Origin: Megalonaias nervosa
Taxonomy: Eukaryota; Mollusca; Bivalvia; Unionida; Unionidae
Direction: 5' to 3'
Assembly: GCA_016617855.1 (NCBI GenBank)
Contig: JAECUM010094129.1
Span: 1 to 64,000 of the forward strand
DNA length: 64,000 bases
Part shown: positions 22,721 through 34,442 of the stretch, one piece after another
Numbering within the stretch: the first letter of the stretch is position 1
Layout: the number at the start of each line of letters is the position of its first letter
The notes under the pieces: generated by a model
Told to the model about the DNA's origin: nothing
The model's input: only the letters and a program-made list of their open reading frames with translations
Database searches by the model: none
Translations under genes and position numbers: made by a program

Positions 22721-23844
22721 CCAACAAAGTAGCTCTGTTTGAAATCATCTTCAATTTCCTCATTGTCTATTGCTGATCGTAGATCTATGGATCTATTAAA
22801 CAACTTCATTAAATTCAGGTTACAGGCGACTGTGTTGACTGGTTTACGTGCTGCAAATAAACAGAGCTAGTAACCTTTTAAATTTTATTTTGTTTGAAAT
22901 TTTTCTTATGTATATAGCGAAGAGTATTCTAAAACGTCAGCACATGTTCTTGCGTTGTGCTTCTTTTCGTTGTTGATTTCTAAATTCATGATGTTGTACA
23001 TCAATATGTTGAAATCTATGAAGAAAATTAAGTGAATACGTTGCCTAAAAATGAATATGTTGCCTAAATGAATCACGCCACCACCTATATCTTTAATATA
23101 TTCGACTTTTCAATAGTTTGGCTTTTGAGAATTGCTTGAACTCCGATCATGTTGTCAGCCAATTTCAATTCTCTGGATCACTGTAATTTGATAAAGCTAC
23201 ATATTTGGTTTTGTTCAGTGCCTTGATTTCATCTTTTGCAAAAAACGACGGAAAGCTAACAAAATGCAAATTAATTGAAAAAAATGTAATTAATTAAATA
23301 TGCAAGGTGAATTTTAAGACATTCAAAATGTGGCGAAGATAAAAATGTAAATTAGTTTGACAAAATTTTGATATAAAGAGTATTGTGCAGAACTGGAATA
23401 TGAAGCAGATAAATCATAAAGGAACCAAGTATGGAGTGATGAAAGCGTAGAACGCTTATATGAATACAAGAGAAGTAGATACCACAATGAGGAAAAAATA
23501 TAACACATTTAAAAATACAAGAATTCTGCATGCGTTGAAGAAATAATGAATCAGACACGATATAATGATCAATCAATAGTTTTGTCCAAGATGGTTAAAC
23601 ACACTAAGCCTTGCTATCAGACATGGCGTTCAGAAAGCCGAGGAAGCAAGAAACACAAACCTCGCTACAAAGATAGCCAGGAGGAAGGTGAAACAACAAC
23701 AGCAACAACAAGCATCAACTTTCTCCTGCAGCAAGTGAAACAGAGACTGTCACTCTAGGGTCAGACTCTTCAGCCACTCTCGACGGTGCAGATAAGACAC
23801 CCAAATGGAAGCTACACCATCGACTCCGGAAGACGGACGGATGC

Positions 23845-23849
<5 letters not shown>
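22721..23849. other. Intergenic, nothing recognised
   Basis: No gene recognised. A short open stretch at 23546-23758 on the plus strand has no recognisable motif. Confidence 0.4.

Positions 23850-23905
<56 letters not shown>
23850..23905. repeat. (TA)n tract, left flank of the LTR element
   Basis: Perfect TA dinucleotides up to the first base of the 5' LTR. The matching tract resumes after the 3' LTR at 30156. Confidence 0.98.
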
Positions 23906-23909
<4 letters not shown>

Positions 23910-24822
23910 ACGAATATGTAATTAAATTGCTTGTGTGTTAGTTTTAAATTTTTTATTTTATTTTTGTTTCATTATATTTTATTGTAATGATAATTTTTAC
24001 TGCATTTGATATTTTTCCCAGTAAATTCAGTCTTTTGTTTTGACACAAAGGTTTGCTTCGTTTTTGTTTTTAGCTCACCCTGGTTCATAGTTTTGTAAAC
24101 ATCGAGTGAAAACGACTGGCTATTACCAAGGTCATGTTTAGCCTACGTGTTAGCTCTGTTGTATTTAGTTTGTTTTTTTTAAAATTCATTTCCAGCGTGA
24201 AGATCTGATTCTTAGATAGGGCTAGTCTGGCATACGTGCTAAAAGGCATTTTTCTTTTACTACGCGGTTGATGATTAAGTGATCATGTGAACCATCATGA
24301 GTGTCAAAATGACGTGTTAGTTGGGTTTAATACTGATATCTCCGTGAAATTTTGTCAGTCGTAAAATTGTACCTTTGGACTCTAGGTATTTGTCTTCTTG
24401 TTGCCGTTTGAGTTGATTTTCGTATTTAAAATAATTTATTCACCCTGGGAAACATTCTGCTTCAACGAAATACTTCGACAAAGACATTAAATGGAAATTT
24501 ATTCTGGAATTCTAAACAGAACATTATAAATTGTGTTTCAACGAGGAACTGTTGCCATCAGTACAACGACCTAATCTGACGTCATCGCCTTCCATATTGG
24601 AGCTTCATCGAGATTCGAACCTGGATTCAATTAGAACTATTTAGCGATAGGACTTATATTTTTCAATTCTAGGATTAAATTTTGGATTATATTCACAAAC
24701 CGTAAGTCCTATTTCATATTTTACCGTGTTTTCTAGGGGAATAAATTATTTTGTTAAAATTTACAAAGCTTGTTGGCTTCACTCTTTTCTTTTGTTACTT
24801 TTGTACGAGCCTACACGTAACA
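23906..24822 (+). repeat. 5' LTR
   Basis: 917 bp, TGTTACGAATATG...CACGTAACA. The terminal 7 bases TGTTACG are inverted at the 3' end (CGTAACA). Confidence 0.95.
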
Positions 24823-25044
24823 AGGGAAAATTGAGTTGCTCGTCCTCGGGATATATGAATTTCGGCTAAAATATTTCAGAAAATTGTTTTTTGAAATTTA
24901 AATTCCCCTAGCTTTTTTAAATCCCAAGTACTATCTTATATTTTGTTTGAAATCTTTAGTGAAAACAACAGGCTTTATTCACAATATCATCAAAAGTAGG
25001 GAATTTCTTGAATTTTACCCAGGAGTGTTTGGACTTTTTTGAAA
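24823..25044 (+). other. Leader between 5' LTR and gag
   Basis: Follows the LTR as AGGGAAAATTGAGTTGCTCG. No TGG-type primer-binding site complementary to a tRNA 3' end is evident. Confidence 0.6.
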
Positions 25045-26030
25045 ATGGAAGCGCAGCTAAAGTTGGAATTAGAGATAAGACAGGTTCAGTTTCAGATAGA
25101 AAAGATAATAAAAGGAAAACGAAATGGAAGTAATGCAGTTACAATTTAAAGAAAGAAGGGAAGAAATGCAAAGGCAGTTTGAAGAGAGAGAGAGAGAGAC
25201 AGACAGATGCAAAGAGAGAAGAATTAAAGGGAATTTCAAATTAGAATGAAATAATTAGAGTTGGCAAAAGGAAAACACTCTCCTACCTTTGATGTTTATA
25301 AAAAAAACCCCAAGAAGTTAGTACGCAATTTTCTGGAAAAAAAGAAGTAGATAGCTATTTTCCTTATTTTGAAAAAGTTGCTGAGATTTGGAAGTGGGAA
25401 AGGGAGTGCTGGACTCTATTATTACAATATGTACTTACTGGTAGAGCTCGTGATATTTACATTTTACTATCACTACAGCAAAGTTCTGACTATGATGTGG
25501 TTAAGGACTGTATTTTGAAGGGTTATGAGTTAGTCCCTGAGGCTTATCGGCAAAAATTCAGGAATTCTAGAAAATCAACTCACCAGACCTATGTCGAATT
25601 TGCATGGGAAAAAGCACAACAATTTGATAAGTGGTGCTCTTCTAGAAAGGTCAACAAAGATTACGAAAGTCTCAGACAGCTCATGTTAGTTGAAGAGTTT
25701 AAGAACTGTGTCCATAGTGACATTAAGACTTCTCTTGATGAGCATGAGATCGAAACCTTGGAAAATGCTGCTCGTGCTGCTGACAAGTATTCCTTAGCTC
25801 ATAAAATTTCTGTTGTAGGCAAATCTTTCACTCAGCGGTCTACTGGTAGAAAGGTATTTCAGCCTAATACGACTCCTTCTGAAACTCATTCTGGGACAAC
25901 TTTTAAAAATCAAGCTTCTGATAAACTTGATTCAAAATCCTTGTCTATTCCTACGTGTACCTATTGCAAGAAAAAAAGGACACGTCATTTCTGATAGCTT
26001 CAAACTGAAATATAGGCATCAGAATCAAGA
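25045..26030 (+). pseudogene. gag of the LTR element (capsid-like + degraded CCHC)
   Basis: Starts at ATG 25045 (MEAQLKLELEIRQVQ), a charged coiled-coil-like N-terminus with frameshifts and GA-rich codons. From about 25330 an open capsid-like region reads FEKVAEIWKWERECWTLLLQ, YELVPEAYRQKF, FDKWCSSRKV and LRQLMLVEEFKNC, motifs of the SCAN-like gag of this element group. The nucleocapsid knuckle is CTYCKKK, then after a 1-base A-run shift GHVISDSF: the expected fourth ligand Cys reads Ser. Broken gene. Confidence 0.88.
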
Positions 26031-26106
26031 TAGACCTATCCCAAATGCTCTTAGTTGTAAGAGGTCAAGGTCACGGTCATGTATTAAACCCCAGTCTGAT
26101 TTTATT

Positions 26107-26385
26107 ATGGAGAATTATGAACCATTCATGTCGAAAGGTTCTATATCACTCTTGGGTGATTTGGCCAATCCTATCCCTATTAAAATTTTAAGGGATACAG
26201 GAGTTTCTCAGAGTCTTTTATTATCAGGTACTTTGCCTTTTACTGAGAAGTCCTGTTCTAATGAGAGTGTTCTCATTCAGGGAGTAGAATGTGGCTTTGT
26301 TACTGTTCCTCTCTATTCTGTAAATTTTTCATCAGACTTAGTTTCAGGGCCTGTGACACCGTTGAGGGCATTCATTTGTTACTAG
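26107..26385 (+). pseudogene. Retropepsin-like protease region of the LTR element
   Basis: PIKILRDTGVSQSLLL at about 26176-26223 carries the D-T-G active-site triad of aspartic retropepsins, in the (R)DTGASQS context typical of this group, with Ala changed to Val. The open stretch ends at a stop at 26383-26385 with the C-terminal hydrophobic-G motif absent or out of frame. Confidence 0.75.
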
Positions 26386-26813
26386 GCAACGACCTAGCTG
26401 GAGACAAGGTTGTGGTTAATCCACTTGTAACTGACAAGCCTTGATAGGATCAGAAAGTTGATCCTATTGAATACCCTGATTTATACTCAACTTGTGCAGT
26501 TACTAGAGCTATGTCAAAGAAAGCTCTTGAGAATGATTTTGATAAGGAAAATTTTCCTTTAGCTGACACATGTATTGGTCAGGCTTTTGATGAGGTCACT
26601 TTTACTCCTTGTTTGGATCAATCAAAAGGTATTGAACACAGTGATCCTCTTTTAACTACTCATTCTCTTTTATCTAATCAGGGCGACAAACGACAATCAT
26701 TTGTCGTCAAACAGGAAAAAGGTCCTGAGATCTCCTGTTTGTTTCAGAGGGCCATTAGTGAAACGGAAGCCACTGAAGTACCTGTCTATTATTTCATTTA
26801 AAATGGAATTCTT

Positions 26814-27557
26814 ATGAGAAAATGGAGACCTCCCGAGATACCTGCTGGTGACGAGAGGTCAGTGAACTATCAGATTGTAGTTCCAAAATCTTACAGACAG
26901 GAAATACTTGGTTTGGCCCATGAAACTCCTCTGGCTCGTCATTTAGGGATAAATAAAACTTATCACAAGATCTTGACTCATTTTATTGGCCAAAATCAAA
27001 AGTGATGTTTGTGAACTTCGTAGATCTTGTCATACTTATCAGATGGTAGGAAAACCCAATCAGAAGATACCTAAGGCTCGTCTGCAACCTATTCCTGCAT
27101 TTGACGAAACATTTAGCAGAATTATGGTAGATTGTGTTTTTCCTTACCTAAGACCAAGTCAGGTGACCAATATTTGTTGACCATTATGTGTGCGTCAACA
27201 AGATTCACAGAGGCGATTCCTTTGGAGGAATATTAAACCAAAACCATAGTAAAAGCTTTGATAAAGTTTTTTTTTACTCAATTTGGCCTTCCCAAATCTG
27301 TCCAATCTGGTCAAATGTCAAAATTTTTGTCTGGAATTTTCCATCTAGTAATGTTTGAATTTGGCACTCAGCAATTCAAGTCAAAAGTGAAATTATGGTA
27401 TCACAGAACTTTAATTGAAAGAACTTTTGTGTCTTGTAATAGATTTCATTCTCTCTTGCTCATTCTTCAAAATTTTCTTCAAATTAGATTTTACGGCCCT
27501 TATAAAGTAAAGAAGAAAATGAATGAGTTAAATTATAATAACAGTTCTCTGATCTAA
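26814..27557 (+). pseudogene. Integrase of the LTR element, located before RT
   Basis: The N-terminal zinc domain is readable as AHETPLARHLGINKTYHKIL and, after a frameshift, RRSCHTYQMVGKPNQ: His-x-His are present but the second Cys of CxxC is Tyr. The core begins with FSRIMVDCVFPYL (first catalytic Asp) and STRFTEAIPL; the later GLPKSVQSGQMSKFLSG (usually IQSDQG-F) has lost its Asp. The stretch between LIERTF and FYGPYKVKKKMNEL appears deleted relative to the family. The RT follows within 360 bases. Dead, but the order is unambiguous. Confidence 0.85.
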
Positions 27558-27598
27558 ATAAATTAATAGAGTACCAGTATATTGAAAGAGATAGCCAG

Positions 27599-27868
27599 GT
27601 GAATCATGCAATTAATTTAATTTTACCTGTCGCACAAACTAAGGATTTAAGTGAAGAAATTCAATCGGACTCTGTTGATCTTGGAGCAACAAATCTTCGG
27701 AATTCGGAAATTATGAAAAATCTGGACCAGAAACTTTTACATTTGCAACGACAAGAAAGGAATGAACTTAAACAGTTATTATTCGAATATGAGCATTTGT
27801 TCCAGATATTCCTACAAGGACAAACAAAATTTTTCATGACGTTGAAATTGTATATTCAAAACCTGTGA
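27599..27868 (+). pseudogene. Linker between integrase and RT of the LTR element
   Basis: Open stretch ending with EIMKNLDQKLLHLQRQERNE and LKQLLFEYEHLFQIF, which corresponds to the segment before the RT palm in related polyproteins (LxxLLxEYxxLF). A frameshift separates it from RT. Confidence 0.6.
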
Positions 27869-27910
27869 AACGACACCCATACAGGATGAACCCTCTTCAA
27901 ACAGGAATAC

Positions 27911-29115
27911 TTGAAAAATGATATTAAGTATTTGCTGGAGAACAATTTCATAGAGCCCAGTAAAAGTGACTGGAGTTCACCATGTATACTTATTCCGAAA
28001 CCAGACAAAACTTTCCATATGTGCATTGATTATAGGAAGGTGAACAGTGTGACAAAAACAGATTCATTTCCATTACCTAGAATCGATGACTGTATTGATA
28101 AAATTGGAAATGCCAAGTACGTCACCAAATTTGACCTTCTGAAAGGATTTTGACAAATTCCACTAACGGAAAGGGCAAAGGAAATTTCGGCATTTGTGAC
28201 TCCAGATGGACTCTATCAAGATAAAATAATGCCGTTCGGGATGAAGGGTTCCCCAAGTACCTTTCAACACTTGATGAATATGATTACCTCTGATCTAGAG
28301 AATTGTAATGCTTACATCGATGATGTCATCATCTACAACGACACCTGGAAAGAACATCTAGCCACGATTCGGAAATTCTTTGACAGACTCACTGATGCAA
28401 ATTTGACAATCAATTTATCTAAAAGTGAGTTCTGTGTTGCTTGTGTGACATTTCTAGGACATATTGTGGGACATGTCAAGTTAAACCTATAAATGCTAAG
28501 GTCAAGGCTATCTCTGATTTCCCTGTGCCTGTCAGTAAAAAGCAACTGATACGATTTTTGGGTATGACTGGATACCATCAGAGATTCTGTCCCAATTTTT
28601 CTAATATTGCTGAACCCCTAACAAACGTGTTGAGCAAGAAAAACAAGTTTCTTTGGACTGATAAATGTCAGGAGGCTTTTGATAGGTTAAAAGCCATACT
28701 TGAAAGAGCGCCGGTTCTTACAGCTCCAAATTTCAATCAATCTTTTAAATTATCTGTTGATGCAAGTGATGTTAGGGTTGGAGCAGTATTGATTCAAGAA
28801 GATTGAAATGGTGTTGATCACCCAGTGTGCTATTTCTCTATGAAATTAAATAAGCACATAAGAAATTACTCAACAATCGAGAAGGAATGTTTGGCTTTAA
28901 TATTGGCATTACAGCATTTTGAAGTTTACGTTAGTTCAGTTCCTTCTCCGTTTGTTGTGTTTAGTGATCACAACCCCTTACTTTCATCGACAAGATGAAA
29001 AGTAAAAATCAAAGATTATTAAGGTGGAGTTTGTTTTTACAAGAATATAATCTTGACATCAGGCGCATCAAAGGAAAAGACAATTTAATTGCAGATGCAC
29101 TTTCCCTTATATAGA
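27911..29115 (+). pseudogene. Reverse transcriptase-RNase H of the LTR element
   Basis: RT motifs in order: CILIPKPDKTFHMCIDYRKV, FPLPRIDDCID, KFDLLKGF, a TGA in place of the expected Trp codon (28152-28154), IMPFGMKGSPSTFQHLMN, and the YIDDVIIY catalytic box at about 28314. RNase H follows: FLGMTGYHQRFCPNF (RT connection), LSVDASDVRVGAVL, YSTIEKECLALILALQHFEV, FSDHNPL and GKDNLIADALS near 29090. Stops and frameshifts occur at 28152, 28490 and 28803 and in the RNase H. Nothing integrase-like follows; the polypurine tract is about 125 bases on. Confidence 0.92.
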
Positions 29116-29241
29116 AATGTTATTTCATGTACACTTTGTATAATTCATAAGAGTTTTCTTATGTAATTTTGTTAAACCTCGTGTATAATTTACATATGGT
29201 AAAAAGAAAGCTTTATTACATGAATCTTTCTTTTTGTTGAT

Positions 29242-29251
29242 GGGGGGGAAG
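29242..29251 (+). promoter_or_regulatory. Polypurine tract
   Basis: GGGGGGGAAG directly abuts the 3' LTR, where plus-strand DNA synthesis is primed in LTR elements. Confidence 0.85.
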
Positions 29252-30151
29252 TGTTAGGAATATGTAATTAAATTGCTTATGTGTTAGTTTAAAAAAATTT
29301 TTTTATTGTATTTTTGTTTCATTATATTTTATTGTAATGATAATTTGTACTGGATTTGATATTTATCCCAGTAAATTCAGTCTTTTGTTTTGACGCATTT
29401 TTATTTTTAGCTCACCCTGGTTCATAGTTTTGTAAACATCGAGTGAAAACGATTGGCTATTACCAAGATGATGTTCAGCCTACGTGTTAGCTTTGTTGTA
29501 AACAGTTTTATTTTTAGATTCATTTCCAGCGTGAGAATCTGATTCTTAGATAGGGCTAGTCTGGCATACGTGCTAAAAGGCATTTTTCTTTTACTACGCG
29601 GTTGATGATTAAGTGATCATGCGAACCATCATGAGTGTCGAAATAACGTTTTAGTTGGGTTTAATACTGATATCTCCGTGAAATTTTGTCAGTCGTAAAA
29701 TTGTACCTTTGGGCTCAAGGTATTTGTCTTCTTGTTGCCATTTGAGTTGATTTTCGTATTTAAAATAATTTATTCACCCTGGGAAATATTCTGCTTCAAC
29801 GAAATACTTCGACAAAGACATTCAGTGGAAAGTTATTCTGGAATTCTAAACAGAACATTATAAATTGTGTTTCAACGAGGAACTGTAGCCATCAGTACAA
29901 CGACCTAATCTGACGTTATCGCCTTCCATATTGGAACTTCATCGAGATTCGAACCTGGATTCAATCAGAACTATTTAGCGATAGGACTTATATTTTTCAA
30001 TTCTAGGATTAAATTTTGGATTATATTCACAAACCGTAAGTCCTATTTCATATTTTACCGTGTTTTCTAGGGAAATAAATTATTTTGTTAAAATTCACAA
30101 AGCTTGTTGGCTTCACTTTTTTCTTTGTTATTTTTGTACGAGCTTACACGT

Positions 30152-30155
<4 letters not shown>
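29252..30155 (+). repeat. 3' LTR
   Basis: 904 bp, TGTTAGGAATATG...CACGTAACA, alignable to the 5' LTR with scattered substitutions and small indels (for example CGACTGG/CGATTGG, TGACGTG/TAACGTT). Confidence 0.95.

Positions 30156-30240
<85 letters not shown>
30156..30240. repeat. (TA)n tract, right flank of the LTR element
   Basis: Continuation of the TA target tract. Confidence 0.98.
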
Positions 30241-30242
<2 letters not shown>

Positions 30243-30540
30243 ATTTGGAAAGAACTGAGTCTTTCAAATGGTTAATGTCAAATGGTTAATGTCATCATTT
30301 ATCAAGTTTTCCTCATCATTGTACTTTAGCATTTCACAGTTGTCGTCATCTGTTTTCAACATTGTTTTCAGTTCGTCTTCTAAAACCTCGAAGTTTGAAA
30401 GCTATGAAACAAGAACGCTCTGTGCAGATAGCGGAATCCAGCTTAAATAAAGAGAATCAGACGAAGCATCCAATTCCATTTGACGTTATTCTGTTATCGT
30501 TTAGTACATGTTTTAAAATGTTCTTTTTGTCGATCCAAGG

Positions 30541-30542
<2 letters not shown>

Positions 30543-30608
<66 letters not shown>
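30543..30608. repeat. (TA)n microsatellite
   Basis: 33 TA units. Confidence 0.99.
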
Positions 30609-30611
<3 letters not shown>

Positions 30612-30650
30612 CATTTGATAGTACATGATTACTAATACCTGGCAATGATG

Positions 30651-31342
30651 AAGCCATCATCTGGTTGTGGGATTAATTCCCATCACTTAATAAGAGTTAT
30701 GAAGCAGCGCTAAACTTTGCACAAATTTTATACGTCTCTATATTTCTTTTCGCCATTTATCTCTTGGTATGAATCGTTTGCAACAGATATGTGCAATTGT
30801 TGTTTACACACTCGTATTTCAGTTCAAATATGTTTTCCTTTTCTTCTGTAAAAGCAAAAGAAAAATCTAGATGCAATTTATCTGTTCATTCACTATTTAA
30901 ATAATAAAAATGGCTAAGACTGCTGAAGAAAAAAGGAAATCCTGAAGATTACATAAGGTATGGCTATGAAGAGAATCAATTAAGTTTGGGAACGGTCATA
31001 ATATTAATAATGCCATTAGCAGTTTCTGTTACTACAGAAGCAGTCTGTGTAACGGATTTTAATTTTTTTTTTTTTACCTGTGCATCTGCGATGCAGATTT
31101 GATTTAGGTTTAATGTACCCTCATCTCTAAGACTCATGCTATTTTGAAGAAAGGTGCTTACTTTTTGGTTGGGTCTTCTTTTTTATGTGCGAAAGAGCCA
31201 AAGAATTAATGTTATCTACCGAAAGTGGCGTCCATTATTCAGTAGTACCAGACCAATCATGAATATAACAATGAAGTTTGTATACTGATTAAACTAACTC
31301 TTATGAAGTGGCTGGAATTAATTCCACAACCAGATGCCACCT
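30651..31342. repeat. Inverted repeat pair, about 50-bp arms, 590-bp spacer
   Basis: The arm at 30651-30700, reverse-complemented, matches 31293-31342 (AACTCTTAT.AAGTG..GGAATTAAT.CCACAACCAGATG) with roughly 8 mismatches in 49. The spacer has no recognised coding. It could be a foldback/MITE-type element or two oppositely oriented copies of an unknown repeat. Confidence 0.7.
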
Positions 31343-31781
31343 TCTTGTCCAGTTTATTAGATTTTGATCTGCTCTCAATGTCACGCTGCCATCTACATCA
31401 TTTTCAAGAACCATCACTCTTACAGTTCAAAGAGTGGTTGACCAAACTTTTTAATGGCTTGTATGTAAAAATTTGCGTTTCAATAAGGCAACTTTTATCT
31501 CGTTCAATGCACATTGATTAAGGTGAGTTAATGCATTAACCTGAGTGTTATGTTTTTATTGGAAGTTGTGTTTTTTATAATCCTTTTCTTCCTTTTTTTA
31601 AATTATTTTTGGAATCTACATCGGTTCCTAATTCACTCTTTAAATTAAAAACATTACTGACATGAACAATGTTCATCTTAACATCGTATAAGAAACTGTA
31701 TTCCTAAGCAAATATCTTGACATTCACACGCAGTTCTCATTTCATTTTTTTATCTGTTCACTAAATTGCAATACCAAATTA

Positions 31782-31965
31782 ATATGTGGCGCAGTTGTTA
31801 TCGTTTCGCACTCTAGACCGAAAGGGTGTAGGATCGAATCCATCCACTGAACCAGCCTGGGTCAGCTACCGTGGTCTTTCCTTGGGCAAGGCACTTTACC
31901 CCAATTGACTCGGCACTAAAGAACCTACTTATAATCCTGTGCCGTAAAGCACCAAATCAAACCAA
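31782..31965 (+). mobile_element. tRNA-derived SINE, family 3, with 9-bp target duplication
   Basis: Head TGTGGCGCAGTTGTTATCG (A-box region), B-box GGATCGAATCC, then CCTTGGGCAAGGCACTTTAC and CAATTGACTCGG, and an A-rich CAAAC(C)n tail. ACCAAATTA flanks it at 31773-31781 and 31966-31974. The 'GGGCAAGGCACTTTACCCC' body motif is shared with known animal SINEs (recalled). Single copy here. Confidence 0.88.
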
Positions 31966-32346
31966 ACCAAATTAGTTTCGTTTCTTTGCACAATCTTTGC
32001 ATCACTAATACTCTGTATTTCGTTTTTCCATTTCCTCTGTCAAATGTTCTCTGTAGGATTTGTAACATTCTGCAACAATTATCGTACCTTCCGACGGTAA
32101 ACAGGAAACAGCTCTCTGAGTATGATTGTACCATTTATTTCTTTACCTTACTTTACGAGTATGATTGCACCATTGTACCATTTATTTCGGTACTTTAATT
32201 TCAATTATTTTCAAATGAAAGTTCTGTGAAAGCCCTCAAATCCGAAAACCCTTGGCACCCAATGTTTTGGTTTTGAGAAGTTTTCAGTTTACTGATTATT
32301 ATGTAAATGTCAAGAAAATCTTTTTCTAAGCGCTTATGCGACGAAA

Positions 32347-32350
<4 letters not shown>

Positions 32351-32383
<33 letters not shown>
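32351..32383. repeat. (GA)n microsatellite
   Basis: About 16 GA units. Confidence 0.98.
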
Positions 32384-32385
<2 letters not shown>

Positions 32386-33245
32386 GCATTGTCTGTATGT
32401 GTAATGTGCACAATATTAAGAAAGCCGTTAGTTTTTTAATACATGTATATAATTCAGAATTAGCTGAACAATATACATTCCTTCCGAAAATGACATCCTA
32501 TCAAATAAATAAACACAGCTGTTCCACATAGAAATACAGACCTTGTCACAAGAAACATCTGAGGAACGAGATACTCTTACACCTTTACTGTAAGTCCATT
32601 CATATTATGAATGATAATCCACAATGTTTAACTACTCCGTATAATTCATAATGTTCACAGTTCAAGAGCCTGGCTTGAAGATGGCCTGGAGCATTATCTG
32701 GTTTTTTCTTACATCTTTCTTTAACAAATGTTGCTTGTGTTAACGACTCCGCTTTTTTTGTACTGTAGCCGAATAACGCTCATCCTTAGCAAAACGAAGT
32801 TTTTCATCTGTATTTAAGATTTAAAACTCCGGACTAGTTCACCTGGTGACCCTGAATTTTAGAATACTGCTTTATCGATCTCCGTTGGCAGAGCATCAAG
32901 GCCAAATAGCTGGTTAATAAAACTTTCATATTTAATTTTTTTTTTTTTTGACCAAAACAACCAAACAATCAAAATAATGTTCCGTTGATCTTGTATACAA
33001 AATAAATAACATCAGTCACAGTTTAGTAATAAGTCGATAAACTGTCTTTGTTAAGTAGCTTTTTAAAACTTTTAGTTATTAATTATTCCCCTTAAAAGTT
33101 TACTCTTTTATGTGGTACAAAGACGTAAGATTAGTCAATTATCAGCCCTAATCTGTGTTGGCGCGCGTGACAAGTATTGTTTTAACTTCGCGTGCCCTTG
33201 AGGCATTTTTCGGGTCACCGTCTCACAGATCAGCCCACAACAGTA
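32384..33245. other. Intergenic, nothing recognised
   Basis: A 13-base T run at 32937-32949. No gene. Confidence 0.4.
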
Positions 33246-33255
33246 CTTGCTATCA

Positions 33256-33567
33256 TTGTGTGTTTGTGATTTGGATTTTCAGTGTGGCTTTAAAAATTAT
33301 AAAGTCATATCGCTTTGATGTCTGTGGTGTAGCAGTGTATAGTGATGTTTTCACACTGGGGCTTCATCCAGCAGACATGTAAAATAATGTAACTATCCTG
33401 AAACCAAGCCAACTAGTCCTAACACTAACCTCTTAACGCTGAGCACCTAGCGAGGCAGCTGTTTAGTACCAGTTTTATAAGTCTTTGATATGAATCGGCC
33501 GGGGTTCGAACACGCGACCTCCCGAATCCAAGGTGGACGCTCTAACCACTAGGCCACCGGAGCGGTC
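33256..33567 (-). mobile_element. tRNA-derived SINE, family 1, with 10-bp target duplication
   Basis: CTTGCTATCA at 33246-33255 and 33568-33577. Read on the minus strand: GGACCGCTCCGGTGGCCTAG, TGGTTAGAGCGTCCACC, a good B-box GGTTCGAACCCC-like region, then the family body. The part of the body carrying GGATAATGTGACTGGGTGGG is missing, so this is an internally shortened copy. Tail TGTGTG (minus: CACACA) is short. Confidence 0.9.
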
Positions 33568-33577
33568 CTTGCTATCA

Positions 33578-34442
33578 GTAATTAATCTATTCCAGCGTGT
33601 GTCACAAATTTAGCAGTTAAAGTTTATTTCATTTTTTGGGGGGTAAAATTTAATTTTATGATCGAAAATTGTCTCTGCATTTGGAGGGGTTTCGGTTTTC
33701 TTAGGAAAAATGATGATATTCCAGAAAAAAAATTCGGGACTAAACCAAAATTTCGGTCTAGAGGGGAATTTGGTGTTCGGGTTTGAAGTGCATGGGAATA
33801 CAGCATTACCGATGAGATTTCTATAGCTTTTGTATGGAAAGTGAAAGTAATGAGCCGATATAGCTTTACACGGAATTTCAGTACTGTGTAACCACTATAG
33901 TTCCCAACTGGAATTTAACATTACAGATGCGGCTTTACCTTCCTATGGGAATTGATAAAGGTGGTAAGGTATGGCCCTCGACGGAAATTAAACATTATAG
34001 ATCGGTATGGCCTTCTGTGAGAATTTAACATTATGGGACACTATGGGGATGGACGGAAATTTTTTTGTGGGAATAGACCATGATGAAAAGTCAGATAAAA
34101 TACACATATAATCAAAGACAATGGCTGCCACTTACAATCCAACAAGCATTCTTACAAATGCCTATAAATAACATCTGCTCAAACAAGAAAAAAAAATTAG
34201 TCAAAATGGGGATATGGTTTCTTTTAGCCTGCCGTAATATATTCCCATTTGCCTGCTTCCGTGTTGTTTGTAACAATGTATGTCTGTTCATAAGAGTGTT
34301 ATTTATCCAAGCATAATTTGTCATATTATATATTAACTTGTGTGTTTTTGTCGTTCTTGATAACATACCCCTACCACAGGGACCTATAGTGTCATTCGTG
34401 ATGTTAAATTTCCTTACGGCGTCATAGCGCCCCATCCCACCT
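33578..34442. other. Intergenic with vague imperfect repeats
   Basis: 33820-34075 contains recurring GGAATTTAACATTA-TAGAT-CGG-TATGGCC-like fragments, roughly 50-bp spacing, too diverged to define a unit. Confidence 0.4.

Larger units (their letters stand above)
23906..30155 (+). mobile_element. Ty3/gypsy-type LTR retrotransposon with integrase upstream of RT (Gmr1-like order), defective
   Basis: 6.25 kb, bounded by a 917-bp 5' LTR and a 904-bp 3' LTR (TGTTA...AACA), sitting within a TA tract, with an apparent 4-bp ATAT duplication that cannot be told from the tract itself. Internal order read from the sequence: gag, CCHC remnant, protease (RDTGVSQS), HHCC zinc domain and integrase core start, then RT (YIDD) and RNase H (DASD, TIEKE, SDHNP, ADALS), then a polypurine tract. 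Standard gypsy order has integrase last; integrase before RT is Ty1/copia-like and is the hallmark of the Gmr1 group of gypsy elements (family knowledge). Multiple frameshifts and stops and about 5% LTR-LTR difference by eye in three sampled stretches say it is an old, immobile copy. No clear tRNA primer site follows the 5' LTR. Confidence 0.93.

Noticed and set aside
24823..24850. tRNA primer-binding site after the 5' LTR
   Set aside because: No TGG-started stretch complementary to a tRNA 3' end could be seen; the element may use a non-standard primer or the site is mutated.
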